A stretch of 64,000 nucleotides of DNA from assembly GCA_002633005.1 (NCBI GenBank), contig NMRA01000307.1, forward strand, positions 192,687-256,686, in the 5' to 3' direction. Shown here in pieces: positions 11,901 to 26,800 of the stretch. The DNA is from Phoronis australis. Taxonomy: Eukaryota; Phoronida; Phoronidae. Position 1 is the stretch's first letter. Each line of letters starts with the position of its first letter. The notes under the pieces were generated by a model that did not search any database, was not told where the DNA came from, and was given only the letters and a program-made list of their open reading frames with translations. A program made the position numbers and the translations under genes.

Positions 11901-14868
11901 ATATAGGATGCCTGGACCAGTTATTTGTGATTAGTATTTGACACTGTTCACTGACCCACAGTGTTTTCATGGGTGGCGCACCATAGGGAGCTGGGGGGCT
12001 ATAGCTTTTTTCAGTGCTCCGGCGCCCATGGCCTATGGGCGGTGCATCGTAGGGAGGCTCCGCCGCCCATAGTTTTCTGGTTGTTGAAGTCGAGTGGGCT
12101 AATAACTTGCATGTAAACCTGTTTATGCATGTGATAGTTCTTCACATGTTTAGCACACAATGTAGTGAAATTTTATTGTTTCAAATTTCTCAAACAAAAG
12201 TAACGATTATATTATTGTTGGCCTTGTTTGTACCATTGAGATGTTGTGAAACAACAATTGTTAAAAACAATGACAGTTTTGGCTATTAGTTTTTGTCTGA
12301 AATGAATGAAGACAACCGTACTATACTATCACCTAAAGAGGGCGCTACTTTTCTTGGAGATTTGTTCTTGGAGCTTTAACCATCGCATTCTGTCTTTTTC
12401 TTTGTTTTCTCGTCTACTCAATAGGGAAGTCTCCAGTAAAACAATTTTTATCTTTTGTTTTAATTATTATAAAACTGTTGTTTTAACTACAACTTTGGTA
12501 GTTGTGTACTAAAGTAATATATGTAATAAGTGTGGATTTACAAGAAGAAATGAAAGTCAATAGTGAAGGAGTCCTTTAAGGTCACAAACAGGTAACTTGT
12601 AACAAACAGATGGAGTGGATCAATCCAAACTCAGATATGATCATGAATATTTATATAGAATATCCTATAAGGTCATAGTTAACTTCTTGACCAGTGCACG
12701 ACTTAAAATAAAGTAATCGATGATGTTGGCCAATTCAAACTGTGATTTGATCATGAATATTTACTCAACATGTCCTATTAAATGTTAAACAATCTACAAA
12801 ATCACTTTTTGTGCAGTGATAAAACATACTTCTGCAGTACGTCGGCGTGTGTCTGGGAAAGACATTACGCAGTAGAATTTCTTAACTTTTGTATGCAAAA
12901 TGTCAATTTCTATTCAGTGATTAGTCCATTGCACATTAAAAAGTATACAGGACTTTGTTGGGACTTTTACTTGACATTTTCTGCTGCGTGTATCGTCGCC
13001 TTATACTGTCCTTGGCTCTTGTCCTCTGTTTAACATCATTTGACATTTTCATGCCAGGGGTCTCATCAAAGTAGTGAGTGCCTATCCACTCCAGTTAACC
13101 AGGTAATGCAATTGATCACTAAGAGAGTTTCCCATGGTTTCAAGATTATTTGATGGATATTCTTTTAAAAATTTCACTGGCTGTTATTGTGTAGCCTCAC
13201 TTGCATGTCCACTGAGCTACAGTAATGAGACTACAGTATTCGCCCTAATAAGTGCCCATGCCCCTATAAGTGCCCCCCACGCATTTTCAGACTTAGCTAA
13301 AATAAGTGCCCTGTTCCTGAACACCGTGTACATGCAAAAAATGCCTTACCTCCAGTTCTAAAATTCTACAGTAAGGAAAGGGATTGTAGTCCGGTACAGA
13401 TCTCCTCCCCCAGCAGGAATCTAAATCTCTTTGTACACATGAAAACCGCGAATCGAAGATTAATAAAAACTTGACCTTTGTTCAATTAAAAGCATGTGAC
13501 TAGGAAACGCGCACTACATTCAAGAATCTGTCATCGAAGATTAGTCTTTGGGAACTATCTATTCAGGAAACAGGTAGCATAGCATCGTCAAGAAATAAAT
13601 ACTGGCAATTATTTCCGAAAGTTTCTAATAATGTAAAAAACGTTAGCGTTATTTTTAAGGGGGAATTTTTAAATTAGTCATAATTGGTGTTTTTAAAGTC
13701 AAAATGACCCATTGATAGCGAACACTTCTGCACCCTAACATACCCCGAATCTCCCGAAAAATAACTGTTCGACTCTCGCAACCAGTCACCTGGCAACTCA
13801 ATGACATCGGCTTTGCTGAGCCAATTCTCGAACATTTTTTAGCAGATGAGATCAACAAATGCTAAATGAAACACGTTCTGTTTTACTGCTTGGGTTAGTT
13901 TCCATAGTTACAATGCACACCCAGATCGTTACATCGCGTTTACTCTGGCAAATGAACTCTCATGACACGCACGTGCTCGCTCTCTCATACAATACGCAGA
14001 TGAACTTCAAAACAAACCAACATCACGTGACAACAACATGTGTGTTCGCCCAGAGATTTTTCGCATGTTGCGGAGTACGATCTAGCACAGATTTGGACTT
14101 AATATGCAGTTAATCTTAACTCCACAGGAACTTAGGAATGCTACTTTAAAAACTGAAGGATTTCAGGTTTGTTGAGTTGAAACTATATTTTTAATCAAGA
14201 ATTCAAGTTGACCTATCGGCGATCGCGATGCAACGACGCATCAGTCAGCGAGTTTTTACACTGGGATTTTCTGAAAAATACTTGTCATTTAGCAACAAAG
14301 TTTGATAGCAATGCTCTGCAATTTTGTAGATACTTTGTCATAGGTTACAGATGCATCACAGAGTGTAAATTTGATGAATTCTGGCTTACGATTTCACCTG
14401 TTTCAGAGACCCGGTTTCAACCACTTTTGGGCTATGATAAGCACCTCCCCTTCCTGAAACGAATTTTTCTAAATGCCTTGGGCGCTTATTAGGGTGAATA
14501 CGGTATTACCTTTTAGATCTATCCCCACACAAGGACGGGGCTCGCATGGTTTTATTTAATTTTGTGATCCCCATAAAGACCGAGTCATGAAATAAGTTTA
14601 CACTTTAATTTTGTGTGTTTTATCGTCATTCTATAACAAAATGGAGCTCTCAGGTGTTATTTTGGAGTTTTCGGGTGTTACTTTGGTTTAGTAAACCATT
14701 TCGTCTTTGTTTTGTCTTTGAAGTTGACCATTTTCTCCCACCCAAGCACTGCGCTCAGTACAACTTTTAATTTGTAGCAACTCTACTGACTCCTGAACAC
14801 ATGCATGTGAACATCTTGTGCCATGTTCATGGCCAAAAGTTCCCTTGACCCTGTTCACATATTGTGTG

Positions 14869-14899
<31 letters not shown>

Positions 14900-17800
14900 T
14901 CCTATTGTGTGTGTGCATTCATGTTTGCATGGGTTTGAGAACTGTTGATTTATTGCTGGTTTTGGATTTGAGGATTTATTGCCTGTGTTGGATGTGTAGA
15001 TTTATTGCCTGTGTTGGATCAGTGAACTTTACATCCTCCAATTGTTGGGTTGTTAAAAATATGATTGAGCAGACACAGTTTGGTGGCTCAAATAGTACAG
15101 TACTTGTAAGCAGAACTAAATGAGACTGTACGACAAAGGTCAACTCAATACACTTTTTTAGTTGTACAGTACATAACGAGCAGTTTTGTGTTGAAGTTTC
15201 AGCAAACATATTTTTGAGTTCATAAGAATTTTATACTCTTTTTATGTATCAATTTATCATGTACATGATACACACTGGAATGCTCATTAGCATAAATTAT
15301 AGTTTGGAATGCCCATTAGCATAATGAAAGTTTTCACCTTTAGTTTGTGCAGTGTGGAATTTTTGCTCATCAATGATCGAAAATGCAGTCACATGTATCG
15401 TTGTTTTGGTAGTGAATGGTAACACTGTCAACAAAATATTTAACACATTTTTGACGATTTAAAGCTGCTATTAATCTGCCTTCAGTGATAAAATTAGAAC
15501 GAGATTGCTAATGCACATATAGGTCAACTAATGCACGTATAGGTCAACTTGTATCAATGAAAGACTGATTACTGAGCAGGAGATGACCAAAATTTACTTG
15601 TTAGTCAATTCAACTCTCAAGAAAAGTTTGGTATGCATCCCTAAGCTTAGAAGAACTGACAGACTACTTTCTTAGGACTGTATTTTGGAAGTGATGGGCT
15701 GAAAATAGGCTGGTTCCACAAGTGAAAGATAGTAACACTGGGACTGTCTTTAAGTCCAATTTCCAAGACCCTCCTGTGTTTGATAAGGCTGGTTTATCTT
15801 GTCTGGTTTGTGTTCTTCCCGGAACATCTATTGTATTGGTTGACAAATGTGATAGCGGACTGACTGAACATGAACAGGCTGAACTGGTCAGTTTGTTACT
15901 CAATTTTTCTTTTTGTTTATTACAAGTTTTCTTTAAATTGCACATGACTGGTTTGTGTGAAGTGTTTTCAACTTGTGACGGATTGGGTTGTAAAATAGGA
16001 AAGCTGTACTAAGCTCTTTAAATTTCTACCTTGTGTGTGATGACTTACTAGGAAGTTAATTCATTTTACTGTATTCTGCTTGAGACATTGTCTTTCCAAC
16101 TTGGTGACTTAACCATTTCAGTTCTATTATATTCTGTCGCTCTTTTGTTTCAGGCCTCCCCGCGAGGAATACACCAACTACATTCCCCCACCTCCTGTGG
16201 TGCCTGCGCCTGAGCCCCCAGGTCAACGGCCACACGTCAGGGACGCGGTATCTAGACTGGAGCAGATGCACCTAGGTAAGACGTTGTTCAGATAGACTTT
16301 CGTACTCATTTGGGTTGCCTAACTTTAGCCTAACGCCTACTCCTTCTCTTCTAAACTTGCATGCTCGGGTTAAGGCATAGGCTCAATACAGTCAAGACTT
16401 ACATAAAATGCCTTTGACTTAGTGAATGGCTATCTCACAGACTTACTTAAAATGCCTTTAACTTAGTGAATGGCTATCTCACAGACTTACATAAAATGCT
16501 TTTAACTTAGTGAATGGCTATCTCACAGACTTACATAAAATGCCTTTAACTTAGTGAATGGCTATCTCACAGACTTACCTAAAATGCCTTTGACTTAGTG
16601 AATGACTGTCTCACAGGATTTTTAACCTAGATTTGTCTAGTTTTTACAATTACTACATTTTGAGGGCTTTTGTCTTGGGCCCACAACACCAAGGTGGGCA
16701 CGTCTTATGTGATTTGTCTTTAACTCTAAATTCAGCTCTCCATACAGTCATGCATTCTTTCAGTTTTTCACACCAAAAGTACAGTTTCATTAATAGTTGA
16801 GAACTATCTATTTTTAATGTCCATACAGCATGAGCGGGTAATAGCCCAGTCAAATCTGTGATATAATCGTGTTAGAGATAGTACCCGAAGTATTTCATTA
16901 TGGCCATTTGGTGTTGTGGTTGTGATTTGTTGTTTTAGCAAAATTCCGCATACATGTTCTATCTATGTTGTCATATTTTTGATAGACTATGGCGAGTATG
17001 AAGACCGCCCACTGAATCGCTTTCGTGACAGCTATCGTCGTGGCCCTGAGGACGATCGTGATTCTGTTACGAGTGAAAAGACAGACAGAGAAGTGGTGAG
17101 TATTTGTCTAGTAATATTGAAAATGGAAATGTTACTAATGCTGATCACAGGTAATAATCCTTGCCCAATATCATTATCATTACCATTGTGAGGTGTAATT
17201 ACACAATGACTTGGCTTGAATGAGTAATTTGCTGGCAAAAATTTTCTAGCCCAGCGTTAATAATGTAAAATTTATAATACTGAAATTTAACTAATATCCT
17301 TCAAGTTTACAGAGCAGGGATTACTAAATTACAGTGGTCACAAACCATCTGAACAGGAGGTAGATCAGGCGCCTCATCCATTGTCTGAAAATAATTCACC
17401 CGTGATCATTCGTCATCCACCTGATTGCATTGTTATTGTCCAACCTCAAATGATGGCAGATCTGATACATTACTGCAAGAAGCTTACATCTCACTGAGTC
17501 GGAGGTGATTTGTGGTTTGGCTATTCCCGCCTATTGGTCACACTTGCTATCAAAAAGAAGCCTTCATTCCACTATCGTAATATGTTGTTATGCTGTGCCC
17601 ATCCATTGTGATCACACAGATAACGTTATGCTAATTACTAAAAAGACAATAGTAAAGGCGCCTGTGTGAACGCTCCTTTTAAGCATCTGATCTGTCGTCT
17701 GATCAGATGTTCTATCTGCTTTCTTTTAAGAATCCTCCGTGTGAATGTGGTATTATACTGCGTGGTATATAGTCCCATTCTCCATGTGAACGTTGGAAAT

Positions 17801-20800
17801 AAACTCTCACCAATTTCAGACAAAAATAAATTACCACCGACATTCCTCTTTCCATTTCCGAGGGTTTCTATTGTTTTGAATGCCTGAAAGTTTTCAAAAC
17901 ATCTACTGTTTGGTGCGATACAAAACTTGAACTTGGACAAAACAAGTATTAATTTGATGCTGCACATCTTTTAGGGAAGAAATTGAGAAAACGGGGCTTC
18001 CCTTGTCTGCCATTTTGTGTTCTAAATCTGTGAGATTTTTCCCTAATTAAATATTACAGGTTAAGTAACTCATCAACAAGCTTTGTAAGCTTGACCACAT
18101 TTTTGCCGAGTTTAGTAGTTTTCAAAACGAAGTTGTTATGTCACATTGAAGTTTAATGAGAACCCAGAAACAAACCAAGCAAGATATCACTCAAAACATT
18201 TGAATAGCTAGTAATATTTCTGCTGTGAAAACTTGTCAACTTTGCACTAAAAGAGGATCGTCAATGTTTTGAAGTCTGTTGTTAGACTATATTTCTTAAC
18301 AGTTCAAGCTAATGAGATCTTGTTGTTGCTAGTTTGTTAGTAATAGTTTCTGAATATGCAACACTTGCAATTTTCACTAGAACTTTGAGACTAAGGCGTG
18401 TGTTGTTGCTGCAAGTGAAGTAATCTTAGCATGATAATCAATCAAGTTGGTGGTTGAATGCCTGGCATATGCAATATGATTACATACTGGGGTGGCTTCT
18501 TGCTGAAATAACTTGAGAGATAAGACGTGTTCGGATGAACCTATAAGAAACAAAATCAAAGATCTGCAAAACATTTACCAAACTTATTAGTCTCAGATGT
18601 TATTGAAGCTATGAAGTCTGCATGCGCTGGCTTAAAAAGCATTTGACTCAATCTGAAAGATATTGATACCATTTTGTTATACTGTGGCAAGAGAGCTTTC
18701 ATGTATACATGCTCTGTTCATTATTTTTTGTGGTATATTTACCTACTGTAAATGGGTCATCACAGGAGAGCCCAGAATACCTCCTGCTGTTGTGTTGTTG
18801 GTGATGTGGACCAATAGTGTTGAGTATGTTTGAAGCTAACATGGAGATATGGTCTCTTCACTGGCAGGCTATAGTAAGGCTTCTATGATTTTGTGTTCTG
18901 ACAGAAAGCAGAAATAATGAGAGGAAAAGAAAAGGATTTAGTAAGTGGCATGACCTTGCATGTAAAGTTGAGTGTTCTCTTGAAATAATACAAGAATATA
19001 CCTTGTGATTTTATAGCTTCTTTTCTAACATTTAGTTTATCGATAGAAGTACATAGTTTTGCCATTGTATTGCACAATCCTCCCATTAGTTTGAGGATCT
19101 TGGTTGATTGGACAATGGCATTTTGTAAATGTTGTTGATCATCAAGTTATTACAATATGAATTTTTTATCACTCTCAAGTGACATCTATAGGAGAATTTT
19201 CTCCACTACTTGATTTTTTCAGATTATTCAGATGAAACACCATGCAATTTTGATTGCAATCCTATAGCCACACTTTTACAACCTCGTTAGGTGACATTGT
19301 TTGTTTTCGTAAACATAATATTTGACAATTGCTCTCTTTTGTAATTTTGTTTTGTTTCTGTACCCTCCTTGACCCATGACTACCAAAGCTCACTCAGAAT
19401 TCAACTGACAAATTGACCAGTCACGAGGTATGCTCTACTTCAAGCCAGGTCATGATTGGTCAGTTTTTGAGTTACATTTGATGATCTCTGGTTCTGGTAC
19501 CATAAAGCATAGATACCCGTAATCCACAATTGTTCTAGTTGATTTGCTGAATATGGCATGTGCACAAACTTAGTAATATTTTACGCATTTTCCTTCTTAG
19601 TGCAGCCCTTTACTCATAAGTATTTGCTTTCTTTAGCTAGAGCAAAAATTGTAGCCTGAACACCTATCAGTTTTCCATCTGATGACGGGATTAACATCAT
19701 GGCTTTTAACTTGTTCATTCAACTTCTTATATGTCAAGCTCATTGCTTTGTTCAGGAGTCAACGAGAGTAGAGTCTTACTGGCTTGTTTAAGTTTGCTGC
19801 AACAGGCAGTTGGAACCAAACAAACATTGCAAACTCTCATTACAATCTGAGTATGAAGTCTACGGACGGTGTAACATTTGAGGCATGTTTTAGGTGAAAT
19901 GTTCCTATTTCCTTCCCATCGGTCCATGGTCAGTTCCATTGAGATTTTAGGACGGCTTGAACATGGTGAATGTTACTTTGCGTTGTTGTCATTTACTTGT
20001 TCTTTTCTGATGCCCAGTCCTGTCCTAACATTTTGGCTATTTTGACTGGTAGGTAAGAAAGTGGTCTTATTTGAAATTATGAGTTTGTCGAATAACGTTG
20101 TGTTTGGAACAAAAAACTCCCCTGCAGTGTTCTTGTGTTGCACTCTTTTTATAAATAAGCTCATTTTTCTGTTTGTAGCTACTACTCAACCGCTGTTTCG
20201 ATGACATTGAAAGATTTGTTGCACGCCTACAAACTGCTGCAGCTTCCTTCAAAGAACTTAATGACAGAAAAATGAAAGGAAAATCCAAGAAAGATAAGAG
20301 AGGCCATGGAGGTATGTCCCATTTTATCAAACTCAACACATTACAAGTTGAGACCACTTATAGTGATAGGTGACCTAGATCAAATATTAATTTTTGACGG
20401 AAGGTGGGTTGATATCATGTTAAAGGAATAGGGCTGTGATAAACATCCTTAGATTTATGTCACATGTGATAAACCTGCTTATACCCAACTTCACAACTGA
20501 CTAGCAACATGAACTATGGTTAAATATCCTTATTATCACATATGTGATAGATTAACCTGGTTAGACCTAACTTCGCAACTCACTAGCAACATGATCTGCA
20601 AACTTAGCCAGTTTTTCTTTTATTTTTCTTTGCTTTTTTCAAATTTGTCTCTATGAGGTGACCAGTGTTGACCTAATTTTCCTTTTACTGTTTTGCTTAT
20701 CTTAGGACTACCACTGACCACTAGATAGCTCCATATAGGCTGCTAGATAGCAGTGAATCATTTCTATACCTCAGTTGACCTTGAGAGTGTACCTTCTCTG

Positions 20801-23800
20801 ACAATGAAGAAATGTAATTTTCCATGTTAAGTGTCACTGTTTTATTGTAGAGGGCATGCTGACAATGAGATCACGACCACCTCCCCCACAAGACTTCATT
20901 GAAATATTCCAGAAGTTTAAACTATGCTTCAATTTACTGGTAATTTATTTCTATTTTTTGGATGTTATGATTTCATATATGAATATTTTCTCCTTAGAAA
21001 TATCACAATACAACTGTGATATATTCCGGAAGCCTAAACTAAGCTGCAATTAACTTGAAATTGTTTAACGTGTTTTAAACTTTAAATGTATTTTCCCTGC
21101 AAATGGCCCTGTTTGTGTATAAGAATAAGCGCCACCACAGAAGCTGAAAGTCGCTTTGAATAAGTTTAAAAATTGATATCACATGTCAAATGAACTATTA
21201 CTATGGTTAAGTTTTGTTGTGTACAATGTGGCATATAGGATGAATCTATGTAGCACTAAGTCTACATAACTTTAAGAATGACGTACGTTTGAATGGTGTG
21301 ATTCTGTATCATAGGCACGGCTGAAGGCTCATATTCACAACCCCAACTCACCAGAACTGGTCCACTTCCTGTTCACACCCCTCAGTCTGATCGTGGAGGC
21401 GAGTCGCGACCCCCGGCAAGGCACACCTGAATTGGCAGCCAAGGTTGTGGCCCCGCTCTTGACACATGACGCCTATGAGCTACTGACTCACTGCTTGTCA
21501 TCAAAAGAAAGCGACCTCTGGGCATCCCTTGGTGATTCCTGGACTGTCAGCAAGTAGGTGATACTGAATGTAGGACATAAGCTTCTGTAGGGTTATGAGG
21601 ACACGAAACTTACTTCAACTTGATTCAATTTTAATACATATGAATACAGACTTGAGTTGATAAAGATCAAGCCTGTTTTCTTTCATTGGCAGACATTTTG
21701 TAATCCTTATGGTTTTACACAAGACATCCTACCACACTACAGTGGTAACTCCATTTTGTAAAATTCCACTGTTTTAACATTTCTCACTCAAATCACACAT
21801 GAATTGTTAGATGTCACTGAACTTTAGTCTACCAATACTTCTGGCCATCTCGTAACATAATGCAATTTGTCATTGAAACTGTCTTCTTATGCCAGACATT
21901 CTCCACTATCTTCCTGCATTGTCACGCAGCATCAGGTTTCCTCTGGAAAGTTATGAGACTGTCCATTCAAGTAGGCTCCTCGAGTCAGGTTGGAAGGTTG
22001 CAAAATGAAACTGATGTTGACTCCCAAGTGATCAAGAAATTTATCACATTTTCTTAAATAGAAGCATGGTGGATGGCATGTACTTAACCGTTAAGTGTGT
22101 ACTCTGCAAATTGTCACATCTTAACCGTTAGGTGTGTGCTCTGCAAATTGTCACATCTTAACCGTTAGGTGTGTACTCTGCACATTGTCACATCTTAACC
22201 GTTAGGTGTGTACTCTGCAAATTGTCACATCTTAACCGTTAGGTGTGTGCTCTGCACATTGTCACATCTTAACCGTTAGGTGTGTACTCTGCACATTGTC
22301 ACATCTTAACTGTTAAGTGTGTACTCTGCACATTGTCACATCTTAACCGTTAGGTGTGTACTCTGCACATTGTCACATCTTAACCGTTAGGTGTGTGCTC
22401 TGCACATTGTCACATCTTAACCCTTAGGTGTGTGCTCTGCACATTGTCACATCTTAACCGTTAGGTGTGTGCTCTGCACATTGTCACATCTTAACTGTTA
22501 GGTGTGTACTCTGCACATTGTCACATTTTCTCAGAGTCTGGACATGGAGGGAGGTTATTTACAATACAAGTGGTCTTTTCACGTGGCAGTTATCCAAAGT
22601 TTGTTTTGTAACAAGAGGTATGAAACCATCATATTATTGTTAGCCTTTAGATTTATCAATTGTCATTCTACAGCTTTGAATTGCATCGTTACCTATCTTT
22701 TGTGATTGACCATCAGCTGTTTTGCCTTCAGAGAAGCATGGAAAGGTTACGTGCCACCATTCACACCAAGGTTTGATGATGGCTGGGTACCACCACCTAG
22801 TATTGTTGAAGATGGTCCTACAACTTCATTGGCTAATGCTGTGGCCCACCAGGCAGCACAGATCAGGAACAGGGAGGACACCTATAGGGCCAAGGAGGAG
22901 GTAATGACATCTTGGGGGCATCAGTGCTATTTCCTGTGATCTTTTATATTTTGAATTTTGAAGAAGAATGTTGCGGTGAAAAATTTTGAAATGCAATCCC
23001 TGCGGTATAGCATTTTTGATGTTTGTCCATGAATAATATTAATGCTGTCTATTGGATTGCAGTTACAAATATAGCACATACATTTATTAACTGCAGCCTA
23101 TAGCAAAAGATGATGAAAATAGGTTGTTTACTGTAATGATCCTATTTTTGGAAAGTTAAACTCGCCCTTGAGATATTCGATGGTATTTCAGTAAATTGGA
23201 TTAAGTTAGCAACAGTGAGTTATTATTGTGTATAATGTTAAGTAGAGTATATGTAGGTACATTATCGTCAGTCTGTAAGCAATTAACTCAAATCATGGCT
23301 TCATCATGATGGTCAAAATCTTTGACATTTTTTAATCCATGCACTTCATTATCCTTGTCCCCAGGCCGAACAGCATGTCCACCCCTTTGACCGGTCCACG
23401 CGCCCGCCCTACAGAGAGACAGTCTACCGCGAGCAACGGGATTACGCGTCAGAACGACGCAGCTACGATGACATTCCAGCCCAGGTCCCACACCAGGACC
23501 CCAGGTCTGCTGGCTTCCAGGCATATGTTGAGAAACACATTGACAGGTTGGCAGGGGCAGTCAGCTCATGGCGGCACCATCATTGTCTGAGTTGCAACAT
23601 TTACCATTCCCTGGTTGAGCAGTCGAGTTAAATTGTTTTTTTGATTGAGGAAACTGTGAATCTCTACTTATGTGCAAATGTCTTAAAATCTGTTAGCTCT
23701 AACCCCTACAAAGTATATATTTTCCGAAAGGTGAATGAAATTTTCTAACACAATTTATTATTCTTATTTACTTGTCTTTATTTTTTCACGAGATATGTGT

Positions 23801-26800
23801 TTTTTTGTTAATTTTTTTGAATTTGAACAGACATTTTAAACACTGTTCCTGCAATCATATTGGTCTTTTGTCAACAAGTTGATAACTACATTTTTGAGGG
23901 AACTGTGTCTCAGATTTTTGAAATAGGTCTTAGTTTTTAATTACCAACTTTTTAGAGCTTTTTGAGCAAAAACGGCCATACTCTTGATTTTTGAAGGCTT
24001 TGTTCTGAAAAACTAGGACTTACTTCAAAAATCTGAGACATGAGACACAGTTCCCCTCAAAAATGCCATTATCAGCATGTTGACTGAGGACCAATATGAT
24101 TGGAGGAACCATATTTTTAAAATCTCTGTTCAAATTCAAAAAAAATTTTACTAAAAACTCATCTCATGAAAAATAAAGACAAGTAAAAAAGAAGAGTAAA
24201 TTTGTTATGAAATTTATTCACCTTTCAGAAAACATATACTTTGTAGGGGTTAGAGCGAACAGAATTTAAGATATTTGCACATAAGTACAACCTGGTAAAT
24301 AAGGTTCACAATTATCTTAATGTCTAATTCATTTAAGGGATTTTGCTGGAAAACAGAAACTGAGAAAATAATATTTTTTAAGTTTTTGTCATGCACCCCA
24401 ATGTTTTATACCACTGACTGTACCCTTTACCACTATTTTGAAATTTAGAAGTCAAGAGTTTCTCGCTCTCCTATTCAAAAACGACCGTTTGTTAAAGTAA
24501 AGTTTCTATATCCATACGATGGAAAAGGTTTTTCATTGCTTGTAGATGATATGATGTTAAATGGCTAAATCACACTAAAAAAGCACTGTGAGTTTGGTGA
24601 GTCGGACATTTCCACCTGCTCTCTAAGGGCTTCGTTGACTGACTATATTTTGCACGTCAGGTTGACTTGGTTCTAGAATCAGGTCGTACACCACAGAGAT
24701 CAATGGTTACAACTCCCAGGGGTGTACAACCTGATTCCAGAACCAGGTCAACCTGACACGGGAAATCCAGTCAGTGAACAAGGCCTCTAGAGAGAGGGTG
24801 GAAATGTCTGACTCACCAGACTCACAGTGCTTATTTTGTTAGTGATTAACTTTAAATCCATGTAGAACAATTTCTGGATATTACACTTCTGAAAAAGATA
24901 CTTAATCCACATAGGTGATCTAATAGCTATCGCGGTTCTATATATCTTGACCTGGCTGGTATTCTGCTTGTTCTATTTCACACAGATTACTTTGACACTA
25001 AAACCATAGCCCACTAGAACCGTAGCCCACTAGAACCGTAGCCCACTAGAACCGTAGCCCACTAGAACCGTAGCCCACTAGAACCGTAGCCCACTAGAAC
25101 CGTAGCCCACTAGAACCGTAGCCCACTAGAACCGTAGCCCACTAGAACCGTAGCCCACCAGAACCAGAACCTATCTTTCACTTGTGTTGGTGCTTGTTCC
25201 TCATTATGCTGTATTGGTTACAGTACAAGACCAAAGTAATCAGCTGTAGTACCATTACTTTGTCATGACTTGAGTCTGTTTATACAACAAAAATAACTGG
25301 TAGTAACTAATAAAGCAACAAAATTCTAATTATAAAATGACTGGTAGTAACTAATAAAGCAACAAAATTCTAATTATAAAATGACTGGTAGTAACTAATA
25401 AAGCAACAAAATTCTAATTATAAAATGACTGGTAGTAACTAATAAAGCAACAAAATTCTAATTATAAAATGGCTGAGCCACCTTAGTAACTTTTCTTTCA
25501 TTTCCCCTTCGTACTCAGTCATGAGGGGAGACAACTCTGACAATGAATTCAGTTTCCGCCCAGCTGTCATGACGGGGAATTCCAAGTCATTTTGTCTGAA
25601 TATTTTTGGCTTGTACTGTATCTGTGCCTCTGCTTGTTATATCCCTGCCAACCTGGCCTGCCTGGTACTGTGTTCATGCTTATATCCTGACTGCACTTTG
25701 TTATGTTTGTGTTTTTGTGTTAGATATCAAATTTATTGAACTTTAATTTTAGAAACTCATTCATTTAGTGATTTCGTGATCTACAGGAGGTTTGGGTTTA
25801 AACTAGGTACACTAAATTATAAGGGACATTCTTGGTGATAAAAATAATTGTACAGTAAGTTAGTAATAGCATGGCATCGAAGCCACTAACTTTGCACAAA
25901 CACTGGAATGCTCTACTGCTGAGCCAAATTGCAGGTGTAAAATAGTAGGTTATTTTAAGCGCATTATTTAAATAGTATTGTCACCAGGCTCCAGGCTGAG
26001 CCTGGATTTCTGACTGTGAATGTCCGTCAGACTATGACCAGAATTGGCAATTTGTAATAAAATCACAAATCACTGGATTTTGTTGTTCTATAACTTGTCA
26101 AATTAGAATTTTACAAAGTTTATCTCATTCAACAGTAATCAAAAAATTGCATTTTTGGCCACAAATACGATCATGATGTTCCTGTGTGTAAGAGAAGGAA
26201 CATTCAGTTTAACTTTGTAATTTTAAAAAGTGCCCTTTTGCTGAGCTTCATTGTGTCAAGCTGAGAGACTCTACTGTACTTTTGAATTAGTTGTTTTATG
26301 TTCTAGTTTATTGGCTTTAATGCCCATTCTTCTGGCATTGGTTTACTGGTGGAAATTACTTCAAATTTTACCTTTCAATTTGTTTGTGAATGGTTCTCCA
26401 AACAATTTTAGAAATTATGAAACTACCCATTATGGCTACTGATGTGCCATTTTAAAATATCGAAATGTTTTTATAATAAACAGAAACAATCTATAGACAA
26501 AAAACTATGTAGGGTAGATTCCTTTTCTGTAGAACTGAAAGGTCGAACTAAAAGATTTGGACAAGTGGGGTTTTGTTGTGTGCAATACTAGTTTCCATTA
26601 ATGATATCCATTTTGCTGTCAATGTATCACTCATTTTTGCTCCTTCACGTGACCAGGAATCAACGAGCCCACGAGGACAGGGACCGAGTTGATAGCCGTG
26701 ACCAGTACAGGGAACCCTATCGGGAACCGCCCACTTCCAGCATGCAGAACGGGAGTGGCAATGTTCAGAAGAAGTTCCTTAGAGATCTACGGGCTTCTGG

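Larger units (their letters stand above)
10855..16153 (+). other. EPS8: EPS8 intron C-D (5.3 kb)
   Basis: No exon recognised. It contains a TIR element (13232-14505), a TG microsatellite (14858-14928), and two diverged copies of a roughly 120-bp segment at about 12600-12780 sharing tgatcatgaatattta. Several short direct repeats of the ggagacaactca type lie at 11127-11280. Confidence 0.8.

Noticed and set aside
17313-17359. Candidate EPS8 exon after exon E (gtttacag / gtagat)
   Set aside because: The fifth codon in the required phase is TAA, and its 47-nt length would break the join to exon F.
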